Source of the DNA: Linum tenue | Lineage: Eukaryota > Streptophyta > Magnoliopsida > Malpighiales > Linaceae | Assembly (NCBI GenBank): GCA_946122785.1 | Contig: CAMGYJ010000005.1 | Location: 79,540,547 to 79,604,546 of the forward strand | Direction of reading: 5' to 3' | Length of the DNA: 64,000 bases | Shown: positions 12,735 through 24,139 of the stretch, in pieces | Numbering within the stretch: the stretch's first letter is position 1 | How the letters are laid out: each line of letters starts with the position of its first letter | Made by a program: the position numbers and the translations under genes | The notes under the pieces: model-generated | What the model was told of the DNA's origin: nothing | What the model saw: only the letters and a program-made list of their open reading frames with translations | Databases searched by the model: none

Positions 12735-12842
12735 GGAAAAAATCCCACTGTACACACGTTCTTAAAAAAAATTCCCAAAATACATAAGTTATAAAAAAAT
12801 TTCCCAAAGTACACATGTTTGGCATTCACCGTTTTTGACAAA
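12735..12842 (+). repeat. Left TIR of the MULE
   Basis: Inverted repeat of about 107 bp matching 20241-20347 reversed, with a few mismatches and small indels. Its inner end already contains the first TTCACCGTTTTTGACAA motif. Confidence 0.9.
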
Positions 12843-13150
12843 CGCAGTGATGGTGTTCACCGCGTTTGTCAAAGACGGTGAATATTTCACCGTTTAAAAC
12901 CAAAACGGTGAAGTATTCACCGCCTTTATCTAAAACGGTGATGTATTCACCGCGTTTGGTGAGGACGGTGAATACATCACCGTTTTAGTTGACAACGGTG
13001 AATACATTCACCGTTGTTGGGTAACGCGGTGATTGTTTCCCACGTTTCCCACCCCTGGTAGGTCAAAATTAGGTCACACCTACCTATTATTCACCGTTTG
13101 AGACAAACGCGGTGATGGTGTTCACCGTTTTTGACAAAAACGGTGAATAG
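12823..13150 (+). repeat. Left subterminal ACGGTGA/TCACCGT array
   Basis: About 17 copies (counted by eye) of the hexamer CGGTGA or its complement TCACCG lie in about 330 bp, largely alternating in orientation and usually extended to AAACGGTGAA / TTCACCGTTT or the CGCG variant. This is likely a transposase-binding and/or hairpin-forming region, analogous to subterminal arrays in CACTA elements; function is inferred. Confidence 0.8.
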
Positions 13151-13315
13151 TAGGCAGATTTTCCTATAAATACCAGCCCACCAGCAGAAGTAAAAATATA
13201 ACCACTCCCCCCTTCTTCAAATTTCAGCAACAAAAATCGAGCATAATACACAGAACAGACATTTTTCGGTATGTTGAGACTTTTCGTATTATAGTCTAAT
13301 TATGTTTTTAGTAGT

Positions 13316-13444
13316 TATAGTATGATTAAATTTTCGTATTATGTTGTTGTTAGTTAGTTGAATTTATGTTCGTTAGTTATAGTATGATTTATTTTTCGTA
13401 TTATGTTGTTGTTAGTTAGTTGAATTTATGTTCGTTAGTTATGA
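13316..13444 (+). repeat. Tandem duplication in the transposase leader
   Basis: Two copies of a unit of about 65-70 bp (TTTTCGTATTATGTTGTTG... to ...GTTCGTTAGTTAT) lie directly upstream of the transposase gene, with a diverged partial copy before them. Probably promoter or 5' UTR sequence. Confidence 0.7.
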
Positions 13445-13459
13445 GATGGATAATATTAG

Positions 13460-16373
13460 TTGTACAATATGATTTTGGTTAATTTTACTGTCTTTAAGCT
13501 AATAGATACTTATCCTCGATTTGTAGATATGGGTAAATTCAAGAAGTTTCATCTTACAATTCGGTGGAATGGAAGGGTGACAAACTCTGACATAGGCATT
13601 GATTATGAGGACGGCGAATCCATTATGCTGAAAATTGATTCCCGATTCAATTTTCAAGAACTCTGTGATCTTTGTGCAGAAAGGATTTGTACGAGCGGAC
13701 AGACGAGACTTGGCAAAATTACTTACCGGTATCCAGACATGAGTGCTGGCGGGGTCGTGTTCCAAGAAGTTGTCATAAACGATGATGACGCGGTTACGAT
13801 GATGTTACAGTTCCTAAGCGATAACCAAGTCCGGCTTGTAGAGCTGTATGTTGAGACCGAGGCGGTCGGTGAATCTCATTCTCACCAGTATTCTTATGAT
13901 GATGGTTTTGCAGGAGGGTACGAATGGGGTGTTAGTTCGAGCAACTACCAAGGCGGTGGTTATACAGGAGGTTACGGGGAGGGTGGTGGTTCAATCAACT
14001 ACGGTGGATCGAGTAGTGCAGGATGGGACAAATACTCGCAACCTCCTCAACCAGCCGATGGTGTTGAATGGCCTGCTTGGGGGCCAGAGTGGTCTGAAAT
14101 CGAGAATAACATTCGATCAGGGCGTACTTCACATGAGCGAGAGGACGATGTTGGTGATCGTGGTCATGTTGATCCTTCTAGCCCGAGCTATCCATTCGAG
14201 TCGAGCGACGAGGATACTGAGGAAGATTTGAGATCAGTGAGCGAGGAGGAGGAAGATACTGATGATAACGAGGATGAGGCGGCATTTCGTGAGGCACCCA
14301 CGCCATATTACACACAAGTTCCAACTCAATTTTTACATAGTCAGAATGATCCCCCCGACTTTGTCCCTATGCCAGTGTACAATCCGACGGCCAATTTGGA
14401 GGTGGGTATGGCGTTCACATCGAAAGACGCTGTGCAGGATGCTTTTACAGAAGAGGCGTTGAGACGCAATTTCGAGTGGAAGGTAAAATATTCTGACAGT
14501 AAACAACTACATGTCATATGCAAGCATGTTGCAGAGGGTTGTACGTGGCAACTGCGGGCTGCAAATATGAAGAGAAAGGGTGCTTGGGTGATTCGCAAAG
14601 CTGAGACGATCCACACATGCTCCTCTTCTATACTTTCCCAAGATCACAGGCAACTAAAAGCAAAGAAAGTTGGGAGAACTATTAAGCACCTTATAGAAGC
14701 ACAACCAGATATCAAGGTGATAGCTATCATGGCAGAGGTGAAGGATCGACATTCTTACACGATACGGTACAAAAAAGCATGGCATGGTAAGCAGAAAGCC
14801 ATGGCTGAGGTGTATGGTGATTGGGAGGATTCGTATGCTTTACTCCCTAGACTTATGGGAGCAATGGAGGAGTCCAATCCTGGGACTGTTTTCGTCCTAG
14901 TATACAACAATGTATACACTAAGGATCAAGTTCGAGTACAGGATAAGCTGATGTTCCATCGTCTTTTTTGGGCTTTTAAACCATGCATTGACGGTTTTGG
15001 GTTCTGCATACCGGTTATTCAGGTATTTTACCAACTGGTGCCGGTTTTAAATGTTGTATTATTTTCTGTTACGTATATTTCATACTAATTAGATCCTAAA
15101 TTTTTATTCAGGTTGACGGAACTTTCCTTACTGGGAAGTACAGAGGATGTCTTCTAATTGCAACTGGCGTTGATGGAAACAGGCGGATTTTCCCGCTTGC
15201 ATTTGCATTAGTGGAAGGGGAGAACAGCTTAAGTTGGGCATGGTTCTTTGACCAACTACACGAACACGTGACACAGCGGGAAGATATTACGATTATATCC
15301 GATCGACATGCGGGGATTAGGAATGCTGTTGGTGGTTTTCCCGACGAGTGGGGATGGAGATGGAGATGGTGTATTCGACACTGGCTCGCCAATTTCCAGC
15401 ACAAATTTGGGAAGAAGAAAGACATCAAAAATCAACTTTGGAATGCAGGTACTAATGTTTTTCTTATGCCATTTAAGTTTGTGTTTATTAAGCTGATGTT
15501 ATTCATCATGTATTGACCAGTTCCGATTTTGTTCACCTTTCAGCGGTTGCACATCAACCAAAAAAGTATGAGCAGAAGATGAAAACAATTCGTCAGACCC
15601 ACCGAGCTGGAGCAGTATGGGCTGAAGGTCAAGAGTTGCCCATGTGGACGTTCCATATGGACAACGGGGCCAGATGGGGCATTGCAACTACCAACCATGG
15701 AGAAAGTATAAATAATGTGTACAAGGGTCTTCGAGCGATGCCTATTTCTGTCATCGTGGAGATGTCTTACTGGAAGGTCAACGAGTGGCGAGTTGCTCGG
15801 CTACAGCAAGCTATAGGGAGGGAGTTGCAAGGTCATTCAATAGCACATGACGTATTCGCTCAAATGCAGAAGAACGATGAAAAATCAAGTAAGCATAAGG
15901 TTGTTCTTTTTGACCGCAGTGAAGGAATATTCGCTGTCGAAACAGGTATATGGGGTGGAGGGAGACGTGGTCACAATCGTCAAACGGTTAAATTGCACTA
16001 CGAATTAGGGGAGTGTTCTTGTCAAAAGTATGAGAACGAAAGGATACCCTGTTCACATGCAATGGCGGTTGCTAAGTCAATAACCATGAACAGAAACAGC
16101 CTGGTGAGTCCTTACTACACTGAACAAGCGATACGGAACTCATATAATGCAGCTTTGAGCCCCATGCCAGATGAAGCGTATTGGCCTATATACGCTGGAA
16201 AGTTGATTATCCCACCGTTGCACCTAAAACGCACCAAAGGCCGTCCTAGAGTTGAAAGGATACACAATGAGATGGATCAAGTTGAACGGACGAGAAGGGG
16301 ACCGAAGCGATGCTCTAAGTGCAGACAACCTGGTCACGACAAGAGGCGTTGCCCAGGACAACCATCAACTTAA
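13460..16373 (+). CDS. MURA-type MULE transposase (3 exons)
   Basis: DDE transposase that should cut and join the element's ends. Exons are 13460-15022, 15112-15448 and 15544-16373; GT-AG junctions and phases agree, giving 909 aa from ATG 13460. An ATG at 13529 (MGKFKKFHLTIRW...) is an equally or more likely start (886 aa). Order: N-terminal domain of about 110 residues; a Gly/Ser- and acid-rich linker; the MuDR DNA-binding region, with residues spaced like the WRKY/GCM-type fold (near 360-440); catalytic core with D523 (VDGTF), D585 (SDRHAG) and E687 (HGESINN); SWIM zinc finger CxC...CxH near 791-803; C-terminal CCHC knuckle (CSKCRQPGHDKRRC, 890-903). No internal stop was seen. It is convergent with the PMD gene, about 440 bp apart. 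Confidence 0.93.
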
Positions 16374-16815
16374 TTTGCATTTACTTGTATTCTGCTACTA
16401 AATTGATCGCTTGTTTAATTTTTCATTACCGTTTGCATTTGAAGTCCAAGTATTATGTTAACTCTAAAATGTTCTCCTTGTCGATACGATCGCGCTGCCG
16501 CAAACGGCTCGTTATTTCGACCTCAAACGAATAAGATACGCGCGTTTTAGTTTTTAGTACGCAAAAGATACTTTAACGATACAATCGCGCTTTGAACTCA
16601 CTTATCTGACTCGTTTGGACTCGGAATTGGGATCTGTAAAATTCTATGTGATCGTGGTTGATTTTCCCAACTTTTTCGTGTTGAGGGGAGATACTGATTC
16701 TTGATAAAATGATCCAGAAAATTCATTCGACAACTTAAGTGCGTAGGATAGTTTTTAGACAATGCAAACTCAAATAACAACACCTAAAAAGCACAAAAAC
16801 AACATGGATAGTTCA

Positions 16816-19420
16816 CTACAATGATAAAACGATAAATTCACTCATTTGCTTCATTTTGGCCCCCATCTCCACCTCTTCCTCCTCGTCCTCCACGACGTCC
16901 TCGACCCCTTCTTCCCCCTTCCGCCGCTGCTTCTTGGCGAGCTCGCTCAACGGCTGGTCGCGGATTCTCTTGACCCGAGCCCCAACTGGGGTTACATATG
17001 GTGGTGGTGGTGGCTGAGATGGAGCGGTAGCTTGGCGAATGATCGGAGGTTGCGGAGTTTGTTGTTGCGGGGTCTGATACATCGAACTCTGTTGCTGATG
17101 TTGGAATTGAGAGAACCCATGAGAGAAAGTGTCCCACTCCTGAGATGCTCCACGACTCGATGACCCTCCACCGGCTTCCGCTGTAGGTGCCCACTGGTAC
17201 TCGAACGGTTCAGGGATCTCGGTTTCTTGAGTTGTACGCACCTCATCGAACGTAGGCAGAGGCCTGCGTTTGCTCCTTCATGGGGGCTCAACCGGGGGCA
17301 CAATGGGTGCATCATCACGGAATGAGGGTCGTGCCGGGGCAGGAACGGGAGGATAGGCCACGACATCCCTCCTTTGCTCTCTGGTACAACTCAGGAGGTT
17401 GTTCATAAGTCGGGTCAACCAAGTAGTCTTCTGCTCATCCATGGTTGGAGCACTTTCGAGAGTGTACTTGGCGTGTTCCAAACCATCAACCTAAGGAAAG
17501 CACGCCACATATCAAATTAACTAAACCTTAAAATAAATAGATTTTTGAATGAGGGAGATTAGGATGACTTACCAACGACCCCATCACAGCACCTTGCTTT
17601 GACACCCATCTCATGGTGAACTTCCGATACCACTGCATGTACCCATCGTGGTAGCCCATCGGTCTCGTCTCCGGCATCCCTTGCACCACCCATTGGGACC
17701 GATTCTCCCAGATGTTGATGTAGAATCCATGCTTTAGCACCCAGTTCTTTGCAGTGTGTCGGAGGTCCATAGCATGTAGCTCCCTGAAACCGGCTGGCGG
17801 GTCTTGTGGAATTGGTTGCTCCATTCGATATTGCCTCAGAGATCGATCGGGTAGGTGCCATTCCACCATGTGCCAGCAGATCAATGGCACCTTGCACAAC
17901 CACGTCTCGTGATCCAGAGGGTGCCTAAGATGATGCAGCTCACCCACTTCACGTGGATATGGATCCCATATAACCTATATTCATTCAAAAATTCGAAATT
18001 AATGACCATTTACATTGACAAAATTTAACTTGTTCAAAATTGGACAAAATATGATTACCTGATTCCACCATGGTTTATCTAACTCAGAACGATAAAACAA
18101 TAACGAATGCTCAGGTTGATGGTCATTCGTATTTGCTCCTATCCACCTTGTAAGTAAAAGTACGGATTCAATTTAGTTGAAATATAGCTAAGCATATAAT
18201 AAATTAAATTGGTCTAAGTACGTAATAAATAAAATTCAAATCTAGCTAAGCATGCAATCAAAATTAAATTGGGCTAAGTACGGAATAAATTCAATTTAAA
18301 TCTAGCTAAGCATGCAATCAAAATTAAATTGGGCCATGTACGGAATAAATTCAATTTAAATCTAGCTAAGTACACAATCAAAATTAAATTGGGCTAAGTA
18401 CGAAATAAACTTACTTGACACCGTAGGGGAGATTTTGCAGAAAGTTGAGTTCATCATCGTTTCTCCGGTATGGACGTGGGTCGACAGGTCCGAACATCGG
18501 GAGATGCTCCCATACCCACAGTTGCAGGATGAACATCGCAGCACCAGCTTGCTTTGCCCCAACCTTCGAGCAAGTACACAGCTCCCGGTATACGCCCGCT
18601 AGCACGGCCGATCCCCAACTCTTCTCTCCAATTGCATCCCAGTCACCAGTGAGCAATGGCAACCATATGCCTTGAATCCACCGGTTGGACTTGTCGGGGA
18701 ACAAAAATCCACCCACCAAACCGATGAGGTAGATGCGGGCGTAGCGCTCGACTTGTTCTTCCGGTGTCTCGTCATTGATTTCCACCTCTTGCTGGATGTG
18801 AGATACCAGCCACGGGACCGACACTTGCCCCGCATTCAACGGTGGATGCCCCCGTCCTTGAATTGGTGTGGTGGTCGGCATGTCGAAGCCCAAACGATCA
18901 CGTATGAGCGGCCCCCAACCTCCTTCGGGTTTGGTCGTGGAACCAATGATTGCATCTCCAGAAATAGGAAGCCCGATGAGGATCGCCACGTCTTTGAGGG
19001 TGATCGTCATTTCCCCCTCCGGAAGGTGGAATGTATGGGTTTCGGGACGCCATCGTTCCGCCATTGCCGTAAGCAGATCGTTGTCGATCTCGATCCGCAA
19101 GAAATGGCGCAACATTCCCAAACCGGTCCTCGCTATGTAGGGCTCCAACCTTGGATGCCAAGCGGGCAAGTTATTGGTCCCTTTATGAACCACGGGAACA
19201 AGCGATTCCTAAAACAAATAGGGAAAACAACAATTTATTAGATTAAATAAAGCAAAATAAAACCTTAGAAAATAATAAAATAAAGCAAGAATACTCAAAA
19301 AATTACCGGATAGTTATCCCAAATAGCACGGGAGCGATGAGATTCTTGATCGGTTAAGAGACTCGCATCCCTTGGGCCATAATGGATATACAATCGAGGA
19401 TCGTATATCTCGGCACCCAT
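16816..19420 (-). CDS. PMD (plant mobile domain) protein, in-frame TGA
   Basis: Passenger gene of the MULE. On the minus strand, exons are 19420-19307, 19208-18415, 18146-18059, 17974-17573 and 17490-16816, all with GT-AG borders and matching phases. The protein begins MGAEIYDPRLYIHYGPRDAS and continues into the aminotransferase-like PMD domain (PF10536), recognised from HKGTNNLPAWHPRLEPYI, FHLPEGEMTITLKDVAILIGLP, RYARIYLIGLVGGFLFPD and a C-terminal WVLKHG/WYRKFT block. A single TGA at 17278-17280 interrupts the last exon; without it the frame runs to 16816 (690 codons), with it the product is 536 aa. The PMD domain lies before the stop; the lost part is a low-complexity Pro/Gln-rich and acidic tail. 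PMD proteins (MAIN/MAIL1 family) act in transposon silencing and genome integrity in plants, and PMD domains are known inside transposons. The role here is unknown. Confidence 0.85.
18181..18413. repeat. 60-bp tandem repeat filling a PMD intron
   Basis: Four units with an exact 60-bp period (starting near 18181, 18241, 18301 and 18361), the middle two almost identical. They occupy nearly the whole second intron of the PMD gene, and the last unit runs into the splice donor at 18414. Confidence 0.9.
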
Positions 19421-19817
19421 ATATAAAAAAGTAATGAAATCAGAGATTGTTTTGATAAAAAAAACAAAAAATCAAATTGTTTCGATTAAAAAAAATTCAT
19501 AAACCAAAAACCTACACGAAGAGCCTCTTCGTCCATTTTTTGTCGTAGGCCGGACAGAGGTTCGACGATTTTAGGTTTGTAAAGGACGGGAACTTAGCGG
19601 GACGGGGGCTTTAGGGTCAAACTCTAGTAATTCTTTCTGATGTGGAAGATCGGACTTAGCCGCAACCACAGAGCATACTTAGAACGAGACTAGAGCGGAT
19701 AAATTGAGGGAGAAAGAAGTGAAATGTTGGTGGGGTGAGTTGAAAGTGAAAGGGGGAGGGGGTATTTATAGTTGGGGGAAGGGGGGGAGGAGCTGCTGCG
19801 CAGTAATTAGGGGAAGC

Positions 19818-20262
19818 GTTCACCGCGTTTGATGAACGCGGTGAAGGCTTCGCGTTCCCCTAAAACGGTTCCCCCGTCCACGTGGCCTGCTGTGAGGCGT
19901 CGGATCGTGGGAAGAAAACCACGATCCGCGCCTCACCGCATCTAACGGCCACGGTGAAAACACAATGGCGCGGATCGCTGACGTAAACAAACACGGGGTA
20001 TTCACCGTGTTTGTCTACCGCGGTGAATGCCCCGCTTTTGTCCACGTCAGCGCCTTCGCCGCGTTTAATTAAAACGGTGAAGATATCACCGTTTTAAAAC
20101 GGTGATATCTTCACCGTTTCCTTTTAAAACGGTGATGCATTCACCGTTTTTAACTAAGACGGTGAAGCTATCACCGTTTTAGTTAAAAACGGTGAATGCA
20201 TCACCGTTTTAAATAAACGCGGTGATTATCTTCACCGCTGTTGTCAAAAACGGTGATGCTCA
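19818..20262 (+). repeat. Right subterminal ACGGTGA/TCACCGT array
   Basis: About 19 copies by eye of CGGTGA/TCACCG in the last 450 bp before the right TIR, again mostly alternating in orientation. One stretch (about 20071-20140) contains near-perfect palindromes such as ATCACCGTTTTAAAACGGTGAT. Confidence 0.8.
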
Positions 20263-20347
20263 AACATGTGTACTTTTGGAAAAAATTTTATAACTTATGT
20301 ATTTTGGGAATTTTTTTTAAGAACGTGTGTACTTTGGGATTTTTTCC
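20241..20347 (-). repeat. Right TIR of the MULE
   Basis: Inverted copy of the left TIR, ending GGGATTTTTTCC, immediately followed by the 9-bp TSD CAACATGTA. Confidence 0.9.
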
Positions 20348-20356
20348 CAACATGTA

Positions 20357-21285
20357 ACTTATTATCAAAGCAAAAAAAAAATGGATAAAAGAAATGAAAA
20401 TATTAAAGAAGAGAGAGGTAGCTCTATAAATACATTAATAACTAATTTTTGTTTGTTTGTAAGAATGTTGTCCAACTTGGCAAATTGTGGATTCTCCAAT
20501 TGCTTATGTGGCAAGAAATTACTTTTGAATTGCCATAATATATAGTATAGATAGATAGATATAGATAGATAGATAGATTATAAGTAGTGTAGATTGGTTG
20601 GCCCGGATCAACAACTTGACACTTTACCAAATGATGTTAATATAAATAATTAATTTACTAAAAGCCAAGCAAGTCGCTAATGCGGCTACCGTTCCTTACG
20701 AAGAAATCGGCTACTGAATTAATTAGAGCGACACTGTTTGTAATGGGTTACATCCAATTTTATTATAAGCTCTTCTAATTTGCATTATACAAAAGTTAAC
20801 CAAAACAATATTTTCATCGATAGACAGTACCCTTATACCTAATTTTACTATAAGCTTTTATTTATTTATTTGTACTATGCAAAAGTAAAGAGGGATATAC
20901 CTATACCCAATTTACTATAAGCTATCTATTATTTTCATTTAACAAAATTTAAACAAGTATTTTATCTCCTACACTCAATTTTACTATTAATTCTTTGTTA
21001 CATACAAAAAGTATGATCGGTGTAAATGTTTTCCTCAAACGGGTACCGTTAACAATAAGTTTTGTCTTCAAAAATCAATTGTACTATAAACCCTTTCTTA
21101 TTTACATTATAAAAAATTCTATAAAGTCAATTATTTTTTTGCCTACCATTTAACAGTGTCTCATACTTTTTATTACTTAATTCATTTATTATTAACCAAA
21201 ATATTCACAATCTCATCAATGTTCATTACGCAAAGATTTTGTATGGTCAGCTAACTTTTACATACTTTTTACTTGATTTTGTGAT
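20357..21285. other. AT-rich intergenic DNA with GATA microsatellite
   Basis: No gene seen. A (GATA)n microsatellite lies at about 20547-20578. Several similar phrases (CCAATTTTACTATAAGC...) recur at loose intervals of about 100 bp between 20750 and 21100, suggesting an old diverged tandem repeat. Confidence 0.5.
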
Positions 21286-21288
21286 TAG

Positions 21289-21622
21289 GTTTATATGTTT
21301 GGTGGCATTGTTGATGGATGTTACAGGGGTGTTTACCCGATAGATTATGTACACATTCCTTCTCCACCATGGAGAGGAAGAAAACATTATGATGATTTGA
21401 CTGCTGAAACTAAATATAATGATAGCAAAATGGTTTATGATATTAAAGGGATACCTTATCAGGATTCAGGACGTGCAAGAGCAGAAAATGAGAGAAGTTG
21501 GACAGGTGTATCCTGAGCCTATTGCAGCTGTGGGGAAGAAGAAGTCGAAGATAGAAGAAGAAGATCCCCCCTCTATGCATTTGCAAAGAGGTGATTGGTC
21601 CCCAAGTATGTTACAGTGCTGA
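21289..21622 (+). other. Unrecognised coding-like fragment
   Basis: An open frame from an AG-ended acceptor-like site near 21290 starts with GGIVDGCYRGVYPIDYVHIP and runs to a stop at 21514; a second frame continues from about 21459 (VQEQKMREVGQVYPEP...) to 21622. Composition and hydrophilic C-terminal Lys/Glu runs look more coding-like than the surroundings. I do not recognise the family. It could be a transposon-captured exon or a pseudogene with a frameshift. Confidence 0.25.
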
Positions 21623-22346
21623 TTTTGGGTTGGACCGGTTCGAGGTCATTGGTCGGACCACCCCGGGTTGACTTCTATTAACTAGCTTAGACTTTTGTTG
21701 ACTGAATTGACCAAGTTGACTTTGACTTGGGTCTAAATTCTTTTATTTTTTACAATGGTAATTAGTGTAACGAAAGAGCAATTTAGCATCTAATTAATTG
21801 TAATTAGCATTGCGCTCATCTTGAAGAGATTGTTATGACTTCGTTTTATTGTTTAGAAATTTAGACCTAATCTCACTAGACTCGACGTCTTATAAATAAT
21901 CACCTTGCACGACAAACAAAATCATATTCATGTCTAATGCGTCAACTCTATCAAATAGTACCAAGCAAGATTTGTAATTGCTAATCTTAGTCGAGGCAAA
22001 GTGACGACCTATCCCAAACACTATAAATATGTTTTAGCTAGAAGTTCGCTATTGCAAATCTCAAACAAAAACCAAATTTTATTTTGCTAAATATGTTTTT
22101 AACCCGAAAAAAAGTGGTGTCTACAAATAGCATCAAATATATTTTATCCTACTGGTTGAACACTTGAAATGATGATAGATTAAACTCATAGGTCACAGGT
22201 CCAAATCTTGATCATGATGATTGATATATATGTTTATTTAATTTAATTTTAAAAAAATTCATTAATAACTTAAAAATGATAAAAATGACATGAAAAATTG
22301 TGGAGTTTTCTTTGTTCTAGGTGGCAAAAACTTTCTGTACTACGAC
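21623..22346. other. Intergenic DNA, no gene seen
   Basis: AT-rich sequence with GGTTGAC-rich phrases at 21630-21730. A weak pol-III box-B-like GGTCCAAATCT at about 22198 could belong to another SINE remnant, but I cannot support a call. Confidence 0.3.
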
Positions 22347-24139
22347 CATAATATAAGTTTTTTTTATAGAAACACCTGTATTGTTTCATTTATGGTGAAA
22401 CAGTACAGGAATCAGCTTGAAGCTGTGAAATAAGGAAAACAGGGGGCCTAAGAGTCCAACATTCAATCTGGGCCCAATCACAAAGTGTGTGAGTCATGAT
22501 GTGGGCCGCCTGGTTTCTGGTTCTGCCCGAAAAGTGAACCGAAATCGGTCTGATCCTATCCATTATCTCTTTGATTTCTCCGCTCATATCACCTTCCTCC
22601 ATTATCGACCTCTCCTCCCGCAAAATCAACGAGACGGCGGTGAGACGGTCTGATTCCACCTCCCTGGCAAAAATTGATGTAGCTCCGCCATTTCCATCGA
22701 TAGACTCTCTTCTCGGCCTTCTCCAATCGCTCCTCTTGGTTTTCCAAGTATTCTTCCAACCATCTACTAGCTTTCCCCAGAACCTCAAATTCTTATAGTT
22801 TCTTCTTGTTCCAAAGTTGATTGTTTCTTTCTTCCCATATGAACCACAATGCTACGAGGAACATCCCCACTCTTGAGTCATCCTCCTCCTCTTGCAGCTT
22901 CACCATCCACTCCTCACAGGTATGGTCTTCTCCTTTCTTGAATAGATCGTTTAGAGAACTGGGTCTCCAAACTCTGCGTACCCAACCACAATCTAGAAAG
23001 ATGTGGTATTGAGTTTCTCGCTGCTCACAGAAGGGGCATTCGTCTCAACCCCTTAGGATCTGATCCACAATGTTTGCCCCAGTAGGCAAAACATTCCTTA
23101 TCCATTGCCAACCAAAGACCTTGACTTTATGAGGGATTTTGAGACCCCAGAATCGGTCCCAGTTTGTAGGGGTATATAGCTCACCCTGAATTGCTTCCTC
23201 CCTATCCCTCCAGAAATGGTATGCAAACTTTAAAGAGTAGAAACCTCATTTTTCGAATCTTCAAACCAAATGATCTTCACATGGTTGTCTAGGGATCGGG
23301 ATCTGTAGTATTCTTTGTCTATCTTGTGGGTTGAAATGAGCCTAAATTATATTGTGTTTCCATTGTCTGGTATTCGCATCCAGTAGCTCGTTTACTGATG
23401 TAGAGTTCCCAATCTGCGAGACAGGTGAAGTGATTTTGTAGTTTTCAGCCGAGGGTACCCATCTGTCAAGCCAAATGTCCACCTTACAACCATCTCCAAC
23501 CTTCCATCTTAGGCCATCCTTAACTAATTTGTGAGTTGCCAGCAGGCTCCTCCATACATTGCTCGGGTTATTACCCATCTTGGCCTCCAAAATTGATCCC
23601 GTAGGAAAATACTTGGCCTTTAAAACCCTGGAAACTAGAGAGTGGGGATTCTGAATCAGATTCCAAATCTATTTGCCTAATAAAGCCATATTGAAATCAT
23701 GTAAGTTGCGAAATCCCATCCCTCTTTTGGATTTTCAATACATAACTTCTTCCATCCAATCCAGTGGGTTCGTGTCTCACTGTTTTTATGCCCCCACCAA
23801 AAGTTTGAAAGTAATCTCTGAATCTCATGGATCACAGTTAAAGAAACTAGGAAAACCTGCATTGCGTATGTGGTTTGGACTTGGGCTACAGCCTTGATCA
23901 ACACCTCCTTGCCTCCATAGGAAAGTAAGTTGCTCTTCCAGAGTTTAACCTTCTTCCCTACACGATCGACAAGGTAGCTGAATGCCTTCTTCTGCCTTCC
24001 AATCACAGTAGGTAATCCCAAGTATTTAGAATGGTAGGGTACCACCTTCATTCCAAGAACGTTAGCTAGTTCAGTTCTAGTCCCTTCTCCCACATTAGGA
24101 CTGAAAGAGACTTCAGATTTCAATAGGTTGACTTGCTGC

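Larger units (their letters stand above)
12735..20347 (+). mobile_element. Complete autonomous-type MULE (7613 bp)
   Basis: Mutator-like element bounded by about 107-bp terminal inverted repeats starting GGAAAAAATCCC and by the perfect 9-bp target duplication CAACATGTA (12726-12734 and 20348-20356). It carries a spliced MURA-type transposase on the plus strand and a convergent PMD-domain gene on the minus strand. Inside each TIR lies a dense array of ACGGTGA/TCACCGT motifs. Both genes read through almost undamaged, and the TIRs and TSD are well conserved, so the insertion looks young. The transposase frame appears intact; the PMD gene has one nonsense codon. Confidence 0.95.

Noticed and set aside
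12823..13150. CRISPR-like appearance of regularly repeated ACGGTGA motifs
   Set aside because: Plant DNA, motif of only 7-10 bases alternating in orientation, no constant-length spacers, located inside MULE ends.
13460..13528. First 23 residues of the transposase frame as certain coding sequence
   Set aside because: The ATG at 13529 (MGKFKKFH...) starts the conserved N-terminus; the upstream residues look like translated leader, so both starts are mentioned rather than asserting the longer one.
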